NCBI RefSeq assembly: GCF_019968905.1
Contig: NZ_CP079946.1
Coordinates: forward strand, 3,038,001 to 3,102,000
Source of the DNA: Corallococcus sp. EGB
GTDB lineage: Bacteria > Myxococcota > Myxococcia > Myxococcales > Myxococcaceae
Length of the DNA stretch: 64,000 nt
Reading direction: 5' to 3'
Part shown: one piece after another, positions 24,415-33,046 of the stretch
Layout: every line of letters begins with the position of its first letter
Numbering within the stretch: position 1 is the first letter of the stretch
The notes under the pieces: model-generated
Databases searched by the model: none
What the model saw: the letters and a program-made list of their open reading frames with translations, nothing else
What the model was told of the DNA's origin: nothing
Position numbers and translations under genes: made by a program

Positions 24415-25568
24415 CCCACGGCCTCCGGGGTCAGGACGCCCGGGGGCGCCGCGCGCGGCTTCATGCCGAAGAGCGGCCGCAGCCAGGACACGCGCGACAC
24501 GCCCTCGCACAGCGCCAGCGTGACGGTGAAGGACAGCAGGAGCACCGCGAGGAGCATGGCCCAGGGACCCACCGGCAGGCGCAGACACAGGAAGCCCACG
24601 CAGACGATGACCGTCTGGTGGAGGATGTAGAACGGATACGACAGCGCCTGCGCGCGCGGAAGCCACGCGGGGGCCGTCCGCACGCGGTGACGCGCGTACG
24701 CCAGCGCCGTCAGCAGCCCGCTCCAGAGGAGCACCGTGCCCCCCACGATGGCGGGCACCACCGGCATGAGCGGCCACGGCAACACCACCTCCACGAAGAG
24801 CGCCGCCACCGCCACGGCCAGGAGCACGTGGCGCAGCGCCACCAGCCGGTCCCACGCGCCCGGGCAGCGGCCCAACAGGTGCCCGTAGAGGAACAGCAGG
24901 CCGTAGAGGAGGAAGGTGCGCGGATCATCCAGCAGCGCGTGCGTCTCCGGAAAGTCGCGCAGGAGCACCCGGGTGAGCGCCAGCGGGACCACGAGCCACA
25001 GCACGTTCACCCCTCGCGACAGCCACGCGTCCGCCCACGCGAGGAACCGTCCCCCGGCCTGCGTGCGCAGCGCCGCGAAGAGGGGCAGCGCCAGGAGGCA
25101 GTAGACGAACAGGTAGGCCACGAACCACAGATGGTGCCAGCTGAAGCTGCCCGCGGGGTAGGGCACGAAGCCGAACACCGTCGGGTAGAACTCGGCGTAG
25201 CTCCCCTGGAACTGCCCGCGGAACAGCCGCTCCACGTAGATCTGCGGCGGCACCACCACGAACATGCCGAACACCAGCGGCAGGAAGAGCCGCTTCGTCC
25301 GGTCCTTCGTGAACGCGCCCAGGCCGCGCCGCCGCAGCGCGAACGCCGTGCCCGCGCCGGAGATGACCATCAGGAGCGGCATGCGCACCAGGTGCAGCAC
25401 GGACATCACCGGCTCCAGCGCCGGCAGCGCCTGGGGGCTCTTCACGTGCCACTCCCAGGTGTTGAACATCATCCCGGTGTGGAACAGGTGCAGCACCACG
25501 ATGGCCAGCACCCGGAGCCAGTCCAGGTCGGGGTGGTGCGCGGTGACGGGGCGGGGTGGGGCGCTCAT
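24411..25568 (-). CDS. Acyltransferase family 3 integral membrane protein
   Basis: The protein has 385 residues with about ten hydrophobic segments. The N-terminal motif DLDWLRVLAIVVLHLFHTG with conserved Arg and His and the middle HHLWFVAYL are typical of the acyltransferase-3 family (OafA/OpgC type), which O-acylates sugars or lipids at the membrane. ATG 25568 is chosen because the conserved helix follows 17 residues later; longer in-frame starts give Pro/Gly-rich sequence. It heads a coupled operon with LytS- and LytT-type genes. The acceptor substrate is unknown. Confidence 0.88.
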   Translation of the reverse strand: MSAPPRPVTAHHPDLDWLRVLAIVVLHLFHTGMMFNTWEWHVKSPQALPALEPVMSVLHLVRMPLLMVISGAGTAFALRRRGLGAFTKDRTKRLFLPLVFGMFVVVPPQIYVERLFRGQFQGSYAEFYPTVFGFVPYPAGSFSWHHLWFVAYLFVYCLLALPLFAALRTQAGGRFLAWADAWLSRGVNVLWLVVPLALTRVLLRDFPETHALLDDPRTFLLYGLLFLYGHLLGRCPGAWDRLVALRHVLLAVAVAALFVEVVLPWPLMPVVPAIVGGTVLLWSGLLTALAYARHRVRTAPAWLPRAQALSYPFYILHQTVIVCVGFLCLRLPVGPWAMLLAVLLLSFTVTLALCEGVSRVSWLRPLFGMKPRAAPPGVLTPEAVG

Positions 25569-25708
25569 GCGGTGGGGACCTCCAGGCGGTGTCCGCCGGG
25601 GAAGTACCCACGCCCCGGTCACTTCTTCCACGCGGATGCCGTGAGCCGGACCCCGGGCGGCGCCAGCCGGACGTCCGGAAGGGGGCACCACGGCCTCCTG
25701 GAACGCGA

Positions 25709-25740
25709 AAAGGACCGCCCGGTTTCCCGGACGGCCCTTC
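25709..25740 (-). terminator. Rho-independent terminator of the rpsF-rpsR-rplI operon
   Basis: On the minus strand a GC-rich stem (AAGGGCCGTCCGG pairing imperfectly with CCGGGCGGTCCTT around a short loop) is followed by TTTTCG. It lies about 40-70 bp after the rplI stop and before the acyltransferase gene, so it separates the ribosomal operon from the downstream three-gene module. Confidence 0.65.
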
Positions 25741-25778
25741 CCGTTGAAGCGATGGAGCGCTTCAGGTGAAGCGGTGGA

Positions 25779-26222
25779 CTACTCGGCCACCACGTCGACC
25801 TTGATCTTCGCCGTCACCTCGCGGTGCAGGCGCAGCTCCACGTCGTAGCTGCCCAGCGACTTGATGGGCTCGGCCAGGTGCAGCTGGCGGCGATCCACCT
25901 GCTGGCCCTGGGCCGCGAGCGCCTCGGCGATGTCCAGCACCGTGACGGAGCCGAACAGCTTGTCCTGCTCGCCCACCTTGCGCTTGATGGTGACCTTGAC
26001 GCTGCCCAGCTTCTTGGCCTGCTCGTCGGCGGCGCCCTTCAGCTTGGCGTTGCGCGCGGTCTGCACGGCCTTCTCGTGCTCCAGCTGGCGCAGGTTCTGC
26101 TCGCTGGCCAGCACCGCCTTCTTGCGCGGCAGCAGGAAGTTGCGGCCGAAGCCGTCCTTCACCGTGACGAGCTCGCCGGACTTGCCGAGGTTGTCGATGT
26201 CCTCACGCAGAATGACCTTCAT
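25779..26222 (-). CDS. rplI: 50S ribosomal protein L9
   Basis: The protein has 147 residues, normal for L9. The N-terminal domain [36 protein letters not shown] is the family signature and binds 23S rRNA. The long central helix (about 40-75) and the C-terminal domain ending in [14 protein letters not shown] are complete. ATG 26222 is at the conserved first residue. It is the last gene of the rpsF-rpsR-rplI operon, 28 bp after rpsR, and is followed by a terminator instead of dnaB. Confidence 0.97.
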   Translation of the reverse strand: MKVILREDIDNLGKSGELVTVKDGFGRNFLLPRKKAVLASEQNLRQLEHEKAVQTARNAKLKGAADEQAKKLGSVKVTIKRKVGEQDKLFGSVTVLDIAEALAAQGQQVDRRQLHLAEPIKSLGSYDVELRLHREVTAKIKVDVVAE

Positions 26223-26250
26223 GTCTGTCTCCTGTGTTGCGGACCGGCGA

Positions 26251-26652
26251 CTAGCCGACCACCGCGTTGTAGGGGAGGAGCGCGATGCCGCGGGCGCGCT
26301 TGATGGCCACCGCCACCTCACGCTGGTGCTTCGCGCAGTTGCCGGAGATGCGGCGGGGGATGATCTTGCCGCGCTCGGTGACGAAGTACTTCAGCGTCGC
26401 CTGGTCCTTGAAGTCCACCTGCGCGTTCTTCTCCGCGCAGAAGCGGCAGACCTTCTTGCGGCCGAAGCCGCGACCACCGCGCTTGTCGTCGTCGCCGCCC
26501 ATGCCGCGGTCGCCGCGATCACCACCACGGTCGCGGTCACCGCCGCGATCACCGCCACGGTCGCCACCGCGCGAACCGCCGCCGTAGCCGCCACCGCCAC
26601 CGGGGCCGCGGGAAGCGCCCGCGCCCTGCTTGCTATCCATGCCGTTGCTCAT
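26251..26652 (-). CDS. rpsR: 30S ribosomal protein S18 with Gly/Arg/Asp-rich N-terminal extension
   Basis: The protein has 133 residues; the usual length is 75-90. Residues about 63-133 are normal S18: [51 protein letters not shown]. Residues 12-60 are an added low-complexity arm of [16 protein letters not shown]-like units with RGD/GGDR steps, probably disordered and possibly RNA-binding. Cysteines in CRFC and C of GNCAKH could bind zinc. S18 pairs with S6 on the 30S platform, and rpsF, encoding S6 with an acidic tail, lies 48 bp upstream. Confidence 0.96.
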   Translation of the reverse strand: MSNGMDSKQGAGASRGPGGGGGYGGGSRGGDRGGDRGGDRDRGGDRGDRGMGGDDDKRGGRGFGRKKVCRFCAEKNAQVDFKDQATLKYFVTERGKIIPRRISGNCAKHQREVAVAIKRARGIALLPYNAVVG

Positions 26653-26700
26653 GAACGTTCTCGTTTCCTGGAAGGTTGGGGGAAGGTCCCGACAGAGGCG

Positions 26701-27180
26701 TTACGCCTCCTCGGAGGACTCCTCTTCCGAATCGCCACCCGCGAACTCGGACGACTCGCCGCCGCGGAAGCCACCCTCGCGGTCCGCCGGAGCGCCCGGA
26801 CGCGTCTCCTCGACGTCGCCAGCCAGCTTCAGGTCCTCGAGCACCGGACGCGACTCGGGGTCCACCTCGTCCGCGATCTTCACGGAGATGTAGCGGGTGA
26901 CCTCGTCGATGTTGCGCAGGTTGCGCTCGATCTCCGCCACCAGCTTGCCGTCACCCAGGAAGCTCGTGTGGACGTAGATGGCGCGGGGCTGCTTGGCCAC
27001 GGGGAACAGGGTCTTCTTCTTCCCCCACACCGTGAAGCGGAGGACCTTGCCGCCCTCACGCGAAACGATGCCGCGGACGCGCTCCTTCAGCTTGTCCACG
27101 TTGTCGTCGGTCAGGTCCGGCTTGACCAGGAAGATGGTCTCGTACTCACGAAGCCGCTTGGCGGCCTGCGTCTCTGCCAT
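26701..27180 (-). CDS. rpsF: 30S ribosomal protein S6 with acidic C-terminal tail
   Basis: The protein has 159 residues. The S6 core is residues 1-110: LREYETIFLVKPDLTDDNVDKL at the start and AIYVHTSFLGDGKLVAEIERNLR in the middle, including the binding face for S18. Residues about 118-159 form a Gly/Glu/Ser-rich acidic tail ending EEESSEEA, as in E. coli S6 whose C-terminus is glutamylated. It is the first gene of the rpsF-rpsR-rplI operon with its own promoter and an unusually long leader that may be an S6:S18 autoregulation site. Confidence 0.96.
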   Translation of the reverse strand: MAETQAAKRLREYETIFLVKPDLTDDNVDKLKERVRGIVSREGGKVLRFTVWGKKKTLFPVAKQPRAIYVHTSFLGDGKLVAEIERNLRNIDEVTRYISVKIADEVDPESRPVLEDLKLAGDVEETRPGAPADREGGFRGGESSEFAGGDSEEESSEEA

Positions 27181-27207
27181 GTTTCTCTCCCCTTGGGGTC
27201 GAGTGCC

Positions 27208-27224
27208 CCCCGGACCATCCGGGG
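27208..27224 (-). promoter_or_regulatory. Hairpin in the rpsF leader
   Basis: CCCCGGA and TCCGGGG form a perfect 7-bp stem with a 3-nt loop just upstream of the rpsF ribosome-binding region. In several phyla the rpsF leader carries a hairpin with a CCG element bound by the S6:S18 complex. This hairpin is a candidate for that role, but the match is only general. Confidence 0.35.
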
Positions 27225-27381
27225 AGCGGGGAAACGGCCGGCAGCCCTCGAAGGCCACCACCGGGGACGGGAAATCCTCTCGCGCGCCCGTCACCGCCGC
27301 GCCTTGGCCCGTGCGTGAACACGGGAAGCTTTGAAAGAACATCCACCGGACCGCGTGGGACGCACTCCGGGGGAAGGGGGC

Positions 27382-27410
27382 TTCTAAGAGGACCCCTCCC
27401 GCAAAGTCAA
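27382..27410 (-). promoter_or_regulatory. Predicted sigma-70-type promoter of rpsF-rpsR-rplI
   Basis: On the minus strand TTGACT (complement of 27405-27410) and TTAGAA (complement of 27382-27387) are separated by 17 bp. The predicted start near 27375 leaves a leader of about 195 nt before rpsF. The promoter lies 45 bp after the pth stop, making the ribosomal genes an independent unit. Confidence 0.6.
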
Positions 27411-27454
27411 GCGGAGCCAGGAGGAGGAGGGGATGCCAGGCGGCCCGGCCCGCT

Positions 27455-28030
27455 TCAGGCCCGGCGGTTGTGGCGGTTCATGGCCGTGGAGAGCCCGTCG
27501 CGCACCCAGCTCTCCGCCATGTCCGCCGCCTTGCCGATGAGCTCCTCCAACTGGCGGCGCTCGCCGTCGTCGAAGTTGGACAGCACGTAGCCCGCCACGC
27601 GCTCCTTGGCGTTGGGCCCCTCCGGCTTGCCAATGCCCACCCGCACGCGGATGAAGGCGTCCTCGCCCAGGCACTGCACCATGCTCTTGAGGCCGTTGTG
27701 GCCCCCCGCGCCGCCGCCCGCCTTGAGCTGCAGCCGGCCGAAGGGCAGGTCCAGCTCGTCGTGCACCACCAGCACATCCTGCACGGGAATCTTGTAGAAG
27801 CGCGCGGCCTCCGCCACGGAGCGGCCGGACAGGTTCATGTACGTCTGCGGCTCCACGAAGAGGATGCGCTCGCCGCCCAGGCTCCCCTGGCCCACCCGCG
27901 CCTGGAACTTGTCCTGGGTGAGCTCCGCGCGGGCGCGGGCGAGCAGCGCGTCCACCACCATGAACCCGACGTTGTGGCGGTGGCGCTCGTATTCGCGCCC
28001 GGGGTTGCCCAGCCCGCAGATGAGCTTCAT
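27455..28030 (-). CDS. pth: Peptidyl-tRNA hydrolase
   Basis: The protein has 191 residues, normal for bacterial Pth, which releases tRNA from peptidyl-tRNA dropped by ribosomes. Motifs: [18 protein letters not shown] with catalytic His near residue 19-20, [18 protein letters not shown] and the [12 protein letters not shown] loop. ATG 28030 is the conserved first residue. It follows rplY on the same strand, with a terminator-like hairpin between them, in the spoVG-prs-rplY-pth order. Confidence 0.97.
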   Translation of the reverse strand: MKLICGLGNPGREYERHRHNVGFMVVDALLARARAELTQDKFQARVGQGSLGGERILFVEPQTYMNLSGRSVAEAARFYKIPVQDVLVVHDELDLPFGRLQLKAGGGAGGHNGLKSMVQCLGEDAFIRVRVGIGKPEGPNAKERVAGYVLSNFDDGERRQLEELIGKAADMAESWVRDGLSTAMNRHNRRA

Positions 28031-28067
28031 GGAAGGCTCCCAACAAGGCCCCCGCGAAGGGGGCCGG

Positions 28068-28108
28068 AAAAGACAGCGGGGCAGGCCCTGGAAAGAGGCC
28101 CGCCCCGC
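28068..28108 (-). terminator. Terminator between rplY and pth
   Basis: On the minus strand GCGGGGCGGGCC pairs with GGCCTGCCCCGC around a short loop and is followed by TCTTTT. A second perfect stem, GGCCCCC/GGGGGCC (28047-28065), lies next to it near the pth start. Some read-through to pth is likely since no separate pth promoter is obvious. Confidence 0.7.
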
Positions 28109-28136
28109 GAACAGATACAGAAACGGCGGAAGAGGA

Positions 28137-28823
28137 CTACTTCTTCGCCGGGGCCTTGGCCGCGGCCGCCGCGGGGGCCTTCGCGTCGCCCGCCGGGGCC
28201 GCCTTGCCCGCCGCCGCCGGGGCCGCCGCAGCAGCCGCCGCCGCCGGAGCCGCCTCCGCCGCTTCCGGCGCGGAGATGGTCGCGATGGTGTAGTTGACGT
28301 GCGTCTTCACGGACACGCCCTCGGGGAGCTTCACGTCGTTCACGTGGAGGGCTTCCGCGATCTTCAGGTTGGTGACGTCCACTTCAATCTGGAGCGGGAT
28401 GGCGCCGGGGAGGGCCCAGACCTCCAGGTTGCGGCGGATCTGCGTGAGCAGGCCGCCGTCGGCCACGCCCGCGGCCTTGCCGGTGAGCACCACCGGGATG
28501 TTCACCTTGACCTGCTCCTTCTCGCTCACGGCGATGAAGTCCGCGTGCAGGATGTCGCGGGTGAGCGGATCCATCTGGTAGTCCTTCAGGAGGACCTGCT
28601 GCTCGTTGCCCGCCAGCTTCAGCTGGATGAGCGTGTTCAGCTTGTGCGGGGTGTTGATGGCCGTGCGGATGCCCTTGGGGTCCACGGAGATGTGCAGCGG
28701 CGCCTTCAGGTGCTTGCCGTAGACGACGGCGGGAACGCGGCCCTGCGCGCGCAGGCGGCGGGCAACGCCCTTGCCGGAGTTGTCACGGGCCTGGGCTTCG
28801 AGGGTGCTCTTTTCGGTGGCCAT
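28137..28823 (-). CDS. rplY: 50S ribosomal protein L25/general stress protein Ctc
   Basis: The protein has 228 residues. The N-terminal L25 domain (about 5-95, binding 5S rRNA) has [13 protein letters not shown] and the central ILHADFIAV. The C-terminal TL5-type domain (about 100-185) has [14 protein letters not shown] and [17 protein letters not shown]. The last 40 residues are Ala/Pro/Lys-rich and probably disordered. Length and domain order match the long CTC form. ATG 28823 is the conserved start. It is 221 bp downstream of prs in the usual prs-rplY-pth order. Confidence 0.95.
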   Translation of the reverse strand: MATEKSTLEAQARDNSGKGVARRLRAQGRVPAVVYGKHLKAPLHISVDPKGIRTAINTPHKLNTLIQLKLAGNEQQVLLKDYQMDPLTRDILHADFIAVSEKEQVKVNIPVVLTGKAAGVADGGLLTQIRRNLEVWALPGAIPLQIEVDVTNLKIAEALHVNDVKLPEGVSVKTHVNYTIATISAPEAAEAAPAAAAAAAAPAAAGKAAPAGDAKAPAAAAAKAPAKK

Positions 28824-28990
28824 GGAAAGGCTCTCTTTTCGGTGGGTACCGCGGGGTTCACCGGCGTCTGGGCGCCCTCGGCATCCCACCCCCATGGTGG
28901 GCCCCGAAGACGGCGCCCGGGCCGTGATGACTGGCCCTTGGAACCGGTGGAGGGGGCCGGACATGCCAGCCCCCGGGGTCCTTCGTCAAG

Positions 28991-29035
28991 CCGCCCGGAC
29001 TCCAGGCGCCGCTCCGTGCGGAGGCGCCCGGGCGG
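28991..29035 (-). terminator. Hairpin downstream of prs
   Basis: On the minus strand CCGCCCGG and CCGGGCGG enclose a nested CTCCG/CGGAG stem, a long GC-rich hairpin starting just after the prs stop. No T-run follows. It may act as an attenuator or mRNA-stability element between prs and rplY. Confidence 0.45.
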
Positions 29036-29044
29036 CCGCTTCGC

Positions 29045-29998
29045 CTAGACGAACAGCGAGCTCAGCGAGTCCGCGCGGTGGATGCGCGCGATGGCCTCTC
29101 CGAAGAGGGCGTCGGTGTTCAGGGCGCGGATCTTCGGGCACCCCTTGGCGTTGGCCGCCAGGGGCACCGTGTCCGTGAAGACGACCTCCTCCAGCACGGA
29201 GTCCGTGATGCGCTGGATGGCGGGGCCGGACAGGATGGGGTGCACCGCGTAGGCGACCACCCGGCGCGCGCCCTTGTCCTTCAGCGCGGCGGCGGCCTGC
29301 GCGAGCGTGCCCGCCGTGTCCACCATGTCGTCCACCAGGATGGCGTCCTTGCCCTTCACGTCGCCAATGAGGTTCATCACCTCCGAGGCGTTGGGGCGCG
29401 GGCGGCGCTTGTCGATGATGGCCAGGCCCGTGTTCAGCCGCTTGGAGTAGGCGCGCGCGCGCTCCACGCCGCCGGCGTCCGGGCTGACGATGACCAGCTC
29501 GGTGGGCTCCGGGAAGCGCTTGCGGATGTCCTCCAGGAACACCGGCGAGCCATAGAGGTGATCCGAGGGCATGTTGAAGAAGCCCTGGATCTGCCCGGCG
29601 TGCATGTCCATGGACACCACCCGGTTGACCCCCGCGACCTCCAGCATGTCCGCCACCAGCTTGGCGGTGATGGGCGTGCGGGCCGCCACCTTCCGGTCCT
29701 GCCGCGCGTACCCGTAGTACGGCATCACCGCGGTGATGGAGCCGGCGCTCGCCCGCTTGAGGGCGTCGCACATGATCAGCAGCTCCATCAGGTGATGGTT
29801 CGCCGGCGGACACGTGGACTGGACGATGAACACGTCCTGTCCACGCACGTTCTCGCCGATCTCGACGTGGATCTCCCCGTCGGAAAACGTGTCCACCGTC
29901 GCCTTGCCCAACGGACGCTGGAGGTACTCGCAGATGCGCTGCGCCAACGCCGGGTTGGAGTTCCCGGCGAACACCTTGAAGTCACGCGACGGCTGCAT
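29045..29998 (-). CDS. prs: Ribose-phosphate pyrophosphokinase (PRPP synthetase)
   Basis: The protein has 317 residues, full length. It makes PRPP from ribose-5-phosphate and ATP for purine, pyrimidine, NAD, His and Trp synthesis. Motifs: [20 protein letters not shown], the ATP-binding flexible-loop region, [25 protein letters not shown] and the PRPP loop [17 protein letters not shown] 29998 gives the standard N-terminus [12 protein letters not shown]. It is 42 bp downstream of spoVG, probably in the same transcript, and near the PRPP-using upp and hpt genes. Confidence 0.97.
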   Translation of the reverse strand: MQPSRDFKVFAGNSNPALAQRICEYLQRPLGKATVDTFSDGEIHVEIGENVRGQDVFIVQSTCPPANHHLMELLIMCDALKRASAGSITAVMPYYGYARQDRKVAARTPITAKLVADMLEVAGVNRVVSMDMHAGQIQGFFNMPSDHLYGSPVFLEDIRKRFPEPTELVIVSPDAGGVERARAYSKRLNTGLAIIDKRRPRPNASEVMNLIGDVKGKDAILVDDMVDTAGTLAQAAAALKDKGARRVVAYAVHPILSGPAIQRITDSVLEEVVFTDTVPLAANAKGCPKIRALNTDALFGEAIARIHRADSLSSLFV

Positions 29999-30040
29999 GG
30001 GGGCGCTGACTAACCCGTGCGCGCCCCGAAGGGAAGATCG

Positions 30041-30340
30041 TTAGTCGAGTTCCGCGGCCACGGGGCCGAGCGTCCCGTTCTGCGCCTGGTGAAGGTGTTT
30101 CTCGTACTCAATCAGGATGACGCGCTCCATCTGGCTGCGCGTGTCCGCGTTGAGCGGGTGGGCAATGTCCTTGTAGGTCCCGTCCTTCCGTTTTTTCGCG
30201 GGCATCGCGATGAAGAGCCCGGTGGAGCCGTGGATCACCTTCAGGTCGCGCACGACGAAGCAGTGATCCAGGGTGATGGTGACGTACGCCTTGAGCTTGT
30301 CCTCTTCGACCGGAAACACCCGGACGTCGGTGATGTTCAT
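30041..30340 (-). CDS. spoVG: Septation/sporulation regulator SpoVG
   Basis: The protein has 99 residues. The compact SpoVG fold is complete: MNITDVRVFPVEEDKLKAYV, ITLDHCFVVRDLKVIHG and GLFIAMPAKKRKDGTYKDIAHPL. In Gram-positive bacteria SpoVG binds nucleic acid and affects septation, sporulation and virulence; in myxobacteria its role is not well defined. ATG 30340 is the conserved start; longer in-frame starts read through the leader. It lies just upstream of prs, and the spoVG-prs pair is conserved in several phyla. Confidence 0.95.
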   Translation of the reverse strand: MNITDVRVFPVEEDKLKAYVTITLDHCFVVRDLKVIHGSTGLFIAMPAKKRKDGTYKDIAHPLNADTRSQMERVILIEYEKHLHQAQNGTLGPVAAELD

Positions 30341-30456
30341 GGTCCCCCCCCGAACCTGTAAGGCCGGAGCTATGGGGAAGCCTGGGACAGACGGGAGGTG
30401 AAAATCAAGCACCCCCTACCTGTCGCGCTGGGGACCGTTCACTGGTCCTCCCGGTG

Positions 30457-30828
30457 TCATGCCCCGAAGGGCCAGTGACTCACCAGGTGGGCAAGAAATG
30501 CCAGGTGGTAGACGACGATGATGGCGTAGACGACGGCCCCCGCGCGGATGGCCAGGCGGCTGGCCTTGAGCCGGCGGTGCAGGCACAGCAGGCACAGCCC
30601 CGCGTTCACGATGAGCAGCTTGGAGAACATGAAGAGCAGCGGAGACTGCTCGTACGCCACGCGCATCACCGGGTTGAGCTCCTCCGCCACCCCCAGCTGC
30701 AGGAAGAGCAGGGTGAAGAGCCCGTCCAGGAGGTTCAGCATGAGCAGCGCCACCGACGCCGGTGACGTGTAGAAAGAAGCCTGCTGCGCCCAACCCCCCG
30801 CCTGCACCCCATCCGCCGTCGCCGCCAC
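30457..30828 (-). CDS. DUF5658-like small membrane protein
   Basis: GTG start; 123 residues. Three hydrophobic segments at about 25-47, 65-84 and 91-112. The segment LLNLLDGLFTLLFLQLGVAEELNPVM resembles the start of DUF5658 proteins, which are short multipass membrane proteins of unknown function. It is upstream of spoVG on the same strand with a 116-bp gap and divergent from tdk. No functional hint beyond membrane location. Confidence 0.7.
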   Translation of the reverse strand: MAATADGVQAGGWAQQASFYTSPASVALLMLNLLDGLFTLLFLQLGVAEELNPVMRVAYEQSPLLFMFSKLLIVNAGLCLLCLHRRLKASRLAIRAGAVVYAIIVVYHLAFLAHLVSHWPFGA

Positions 30829-31025
30829 GCCCCACCCCCAAGGTTTCCGACCGTGTCCCTGGGCCGGGGGCTATTCAAATCCCTTGCCAGGGCTTGACGG
30901 GACTTGCCGGAAAGCAGCCGGGCAGGCGGCCGAAGGCGGGGGCTTGCGCCGCCGGAAACGAAATTGACGGGAAGGGGTGGGTCGCGGAGATTGGCCCCGC
31001 CCAGCCCCTCCCGGACGAGTGTGCC

Positions 31026-31625
31026 TTGCATCAATTCCCCAAAGATATCGGGTGGATAGAGGTCATCTGCGGTTCGATGTTCTCCGGCAAGACGGAGGAG
31101 TTGATCCGCCGCGTCAAGCGGGCGCTGTACGGCCGCCAGAAGGTGCGCGTGTTCAAGCCGCGCATCGACACCCGCTATGACGAAACGCAGGTGGTGAGCC
31201 ACAGCCAGTTGAAATTGACGTCCCTGCCCATCGAAAGGGCTGAAGAAATTTTCCGGCACCTAGCCCCCGACACGCAGGTGGTGGGCATCGACGAGGTCCA
31301 GTTTCTGGGCGGAGAGGTGGTCCAGGTGTGCGAGGCGCTCGCCCAGAAGGGCATGCGCGTCATCTGCGCGGGCCTGGACCAGGACTACCAGGGGCGCCCC
31401 TTCGAACCCATGCCGCAGCTGATGGCGGTGGCGGAGTACGTGACGAAGGAGCTGGCCATCTGCGCGGTGTGCGGGAACCCGGCCAACCGTTCGCAGCGCA
31501 TCATTGGCAGCGAGGAGCGGGTGGTGGTGGGCGCGGCCGGTGCCTACGAGCCGCGCTGCCGCAAGTGTCACGTGGCGGAACCCGCGGAAGCGAGCCCTCC
31601 GCGGACGCTGAACCTGTTCGACTGA
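31026..31625 (+). CDS. tdk: Thymidine kinase Tdk
   Basis: TTG start; 199 residues, type II thymidine kinase of nucleoside salvage. P-loop GSMFSGKTEEL (about 16-26), Walker-B-like GIDEVQFL, lasso-region YEPRCRKC and the zinc-binding pairs CAVC and CRKC are all seen. TTG 31026 is the only start in frame shortly before the P-loop. Upstream sequence in frame is Pro/Gly-rich non-coding sequence. No strong ribosome-binding site is visible. It heads a plus-strand salvage group with upp and hpt. Confidence 0.93.
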   Translation: MHQFPKDIGWIEVICGSMFSGKTEELIRRVKRALYGRQKVRVFKPRIDTRYDETQVVSHSQLKLTSLPIERAEEIFRHLAPDTQVVGIDEVQFLGGEVVQVCEALAQKGMRVICAGLDQDYQGRPFEPMPQLMAVAEYVTKELAICAVCGNPANRSQRIIGSEERVVVGAAGAYEPRCRKCHVAEPAEASPPRTLNLFD

Positions 31626-31661
31626 AAGCCGCCTCAAGCCTGGCGCGGGAGCCCCATTCCG

Positions 31662-32477
31662 ATGCGCGACACCCTGTACGCGAACGTGCCCTTCCAGTTG
31701 AACGAGCTGGCCCACCACTACGGGCCCAACGTCCACCTGGTGGGAAATCCGTTTCTCCTCTCACAGCTGGCCACGTTGTGCGCCAAGGGCACGCTGCAGC
31801 CGCAGATCAACCGGCTGGTGGAGCAGCTGTACACGGACCTGGTGAAGACGGTCATCAACGCGGAGTTCCCGCGCAAGATGGTGACCCTTCCCACCCGCAT
31901 GATCGACTCCACGCCCCTGGGCATCTACCAGGGCGAGGTGGTGGATCCGCAGCTGCGCGTGGTGACGGTGAACATCGCGCGGGCGGGGACGCTGCCGTCG
32001 CAGGTGACGTACGACCTGCTCAACTTCACGGTGGATCCGTCCCTGGTGCGGCAGGATCACATCATCATGAGCCGGATGATCGACGCGGCCCAGGCGGTGG
32101 TGGGCTCGGAGATTGGCGGCGCGAAGATTGGCGGGGACGTGGACGACGCGTTCGTGCTGTTCCCGGACCCCATGGGGGCCACGGGCGGCAGCCTCTCCAC
32201 GGCCATCCAGCTCTACAAGACGAAGGTGCCCGGGCGGGCCCGGCGCATCATCACGCTCAACCTCATCGTCACGCCGGAGTACCTGCGCCGGATGACGACG
32301 GAGCACCCGGACGTCATCATCTACGCGCTCCGTCTGGACCGCGGCCTGTCCCCGCCGGAGGTGTTCGGCACCGCGCCGGGGCTGCTCTGGGACAAGGAGC
32401 GGGGCCTGGATGACCGGCAGTACATCGTCCCCGGCGGCGGCGGCTTCGGGGAGATCATGAACAACGCCTACGTGTAG
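31662..32477 (+). CDS. upp: Uracil phosphoribosyltransferase family protein
   Basis: The protein has 271 residues, longer than the usual ~209. The PRPP-binding loop is FPDPMGATGGSLSTAI, and the uracil-binding C-terminal segment DDRQYIVPGGGGFGEIMNNAYV is recognisable, with IARAGTLPSQ as the earlier loop. Extra residues lie near the N-terminus and around 200-240. The enzyme would make UMP from uracil and PRPP. Because of the extra length a broader pyrimidine-base specificity or a regulatory addition is possible. It is 36 bp after tdk and 12 bp before hpt. Confidence 0.85.
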   Translation: MRDTLYANVPFQLNELAHHYGPNVHLVGNPFLLSQLATLCAKGTLQPQINRLVEQLYTDLVKTVINAEFPRKMVTLPTRMIDSTPLGIYQGEVVDPQLRVVTVNIARAGTLPSQVTYDLLNFTVDPSLVRQDHIIMSRMIDAAQAVVGSEIGGAKIGGDVDDAFVLFPDPMGATGGSLSTAIQLYKTKVPGRARRIITLNLIVTPEYLRRMTTEHPDVIIYALRLDRGLSPPEVFGTAPGLLWDKERGLDDRQYIVPGGGGFGEIMNNAYV

Positions 32478-32489
32478 AGGGAGCACCCG

Positions 32490-33023
32490 GTGACGTTCCA
32501 CGAGAAGGATGTCGGCGTCCTCATCTCCGAGGAGGCCGTGCAGGCGCGCGTGAAGGAGCTGGGCGCGCAGATCACCCGCGACTATCAGGGCAAGGAGCTG
32601 ACGCTCATCTGCGTGCTCAAGGGCTCCGCGTTCTTCGCCATCGACCTGGCGCGGGCCATTGATCTGCCGCTGACGCTCGAGTTCCTGGGCGTGTCCAGCT
32701 ACCACGGCGGCACGGAGTCCACGGGCGAGGTGCGCATCACCACGGACGTGTCCAAGCCGATGGCGGGCAAGCACCTGCTCGTCATCGAGGACATCATCGA
32801 CACGGGGCTCACCATGAGCTTCCTGCTGGAGAACCTCCGGGCGCGCCACCCGGCGTCGGTGAAGATCTGCTCGCTGCTGGAGAAGCCCGCGCGGGCCAAG
32901 ACGAAGGTGGACATCGACTACAAGGGCTTCGTCATCGAGGACAAGTTCGTCGTCGGTTACGGCCTGGACTACGGCGAGAAGTACCGGAACCTGCCGTTCA
33001 TCGGCGTGTGGAAGCACGTCTGA
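32490..33023 (+). CDS. hpt: Hypoxanthine phosphoribosyltransferase
   Basis: GTG start; 177 residues, normal size. The enzyme makes IMP/GMP from hypoxanthine/guanine and PRPP. Motifs: LICVLKGSAFFAIDLAR, VSSYHGGTESTGEVRI (flexible loop), the PRPP loop VIEDIIDTGLT and the base-binding VVGYGLDYGEKYRNLPFIG. Its GTG is 12 bp after upp, so tdk-upp-hpt is probably one operon. It ends before two strong hairpins that separate it from the aquaporin gene. Confidence 0.96.
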   Translation: MTFHEKDVGVLISEEAVQARVKELGAQITRDYQGKELTLICVLKGSAFFAIDLARAIDLPLTLEFLGVSSYHGGTESTGEVRITTDVSKPMAGKHLLVIEDIIDTGLTMSFLLENLRARHPASVKICSLLEKPARAKTKVDIDYKGFVIEDKFVVGYGLDYGEKYRNLPFIGVWKHV

Positions 33024-33046
33024 GAGACGCCTGATGGGCCTGGCTG

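Noticed and set aside
28824-29044. tRNA gene in the prs-rplY gap
   Set aside because: I looked for an acceptor stem, T-loop GGTTCxAxTCC and anticodon stem on both strands; only GC-rich hairpins were seen.
30341-30420. Sigma-70 or sigma-54 promoter for spoVG
   Set aside because: A TTGATT is present on the minus strand, but no acceptable -10 box lies at 16-18 bp and no GG-N10-GC element was found.
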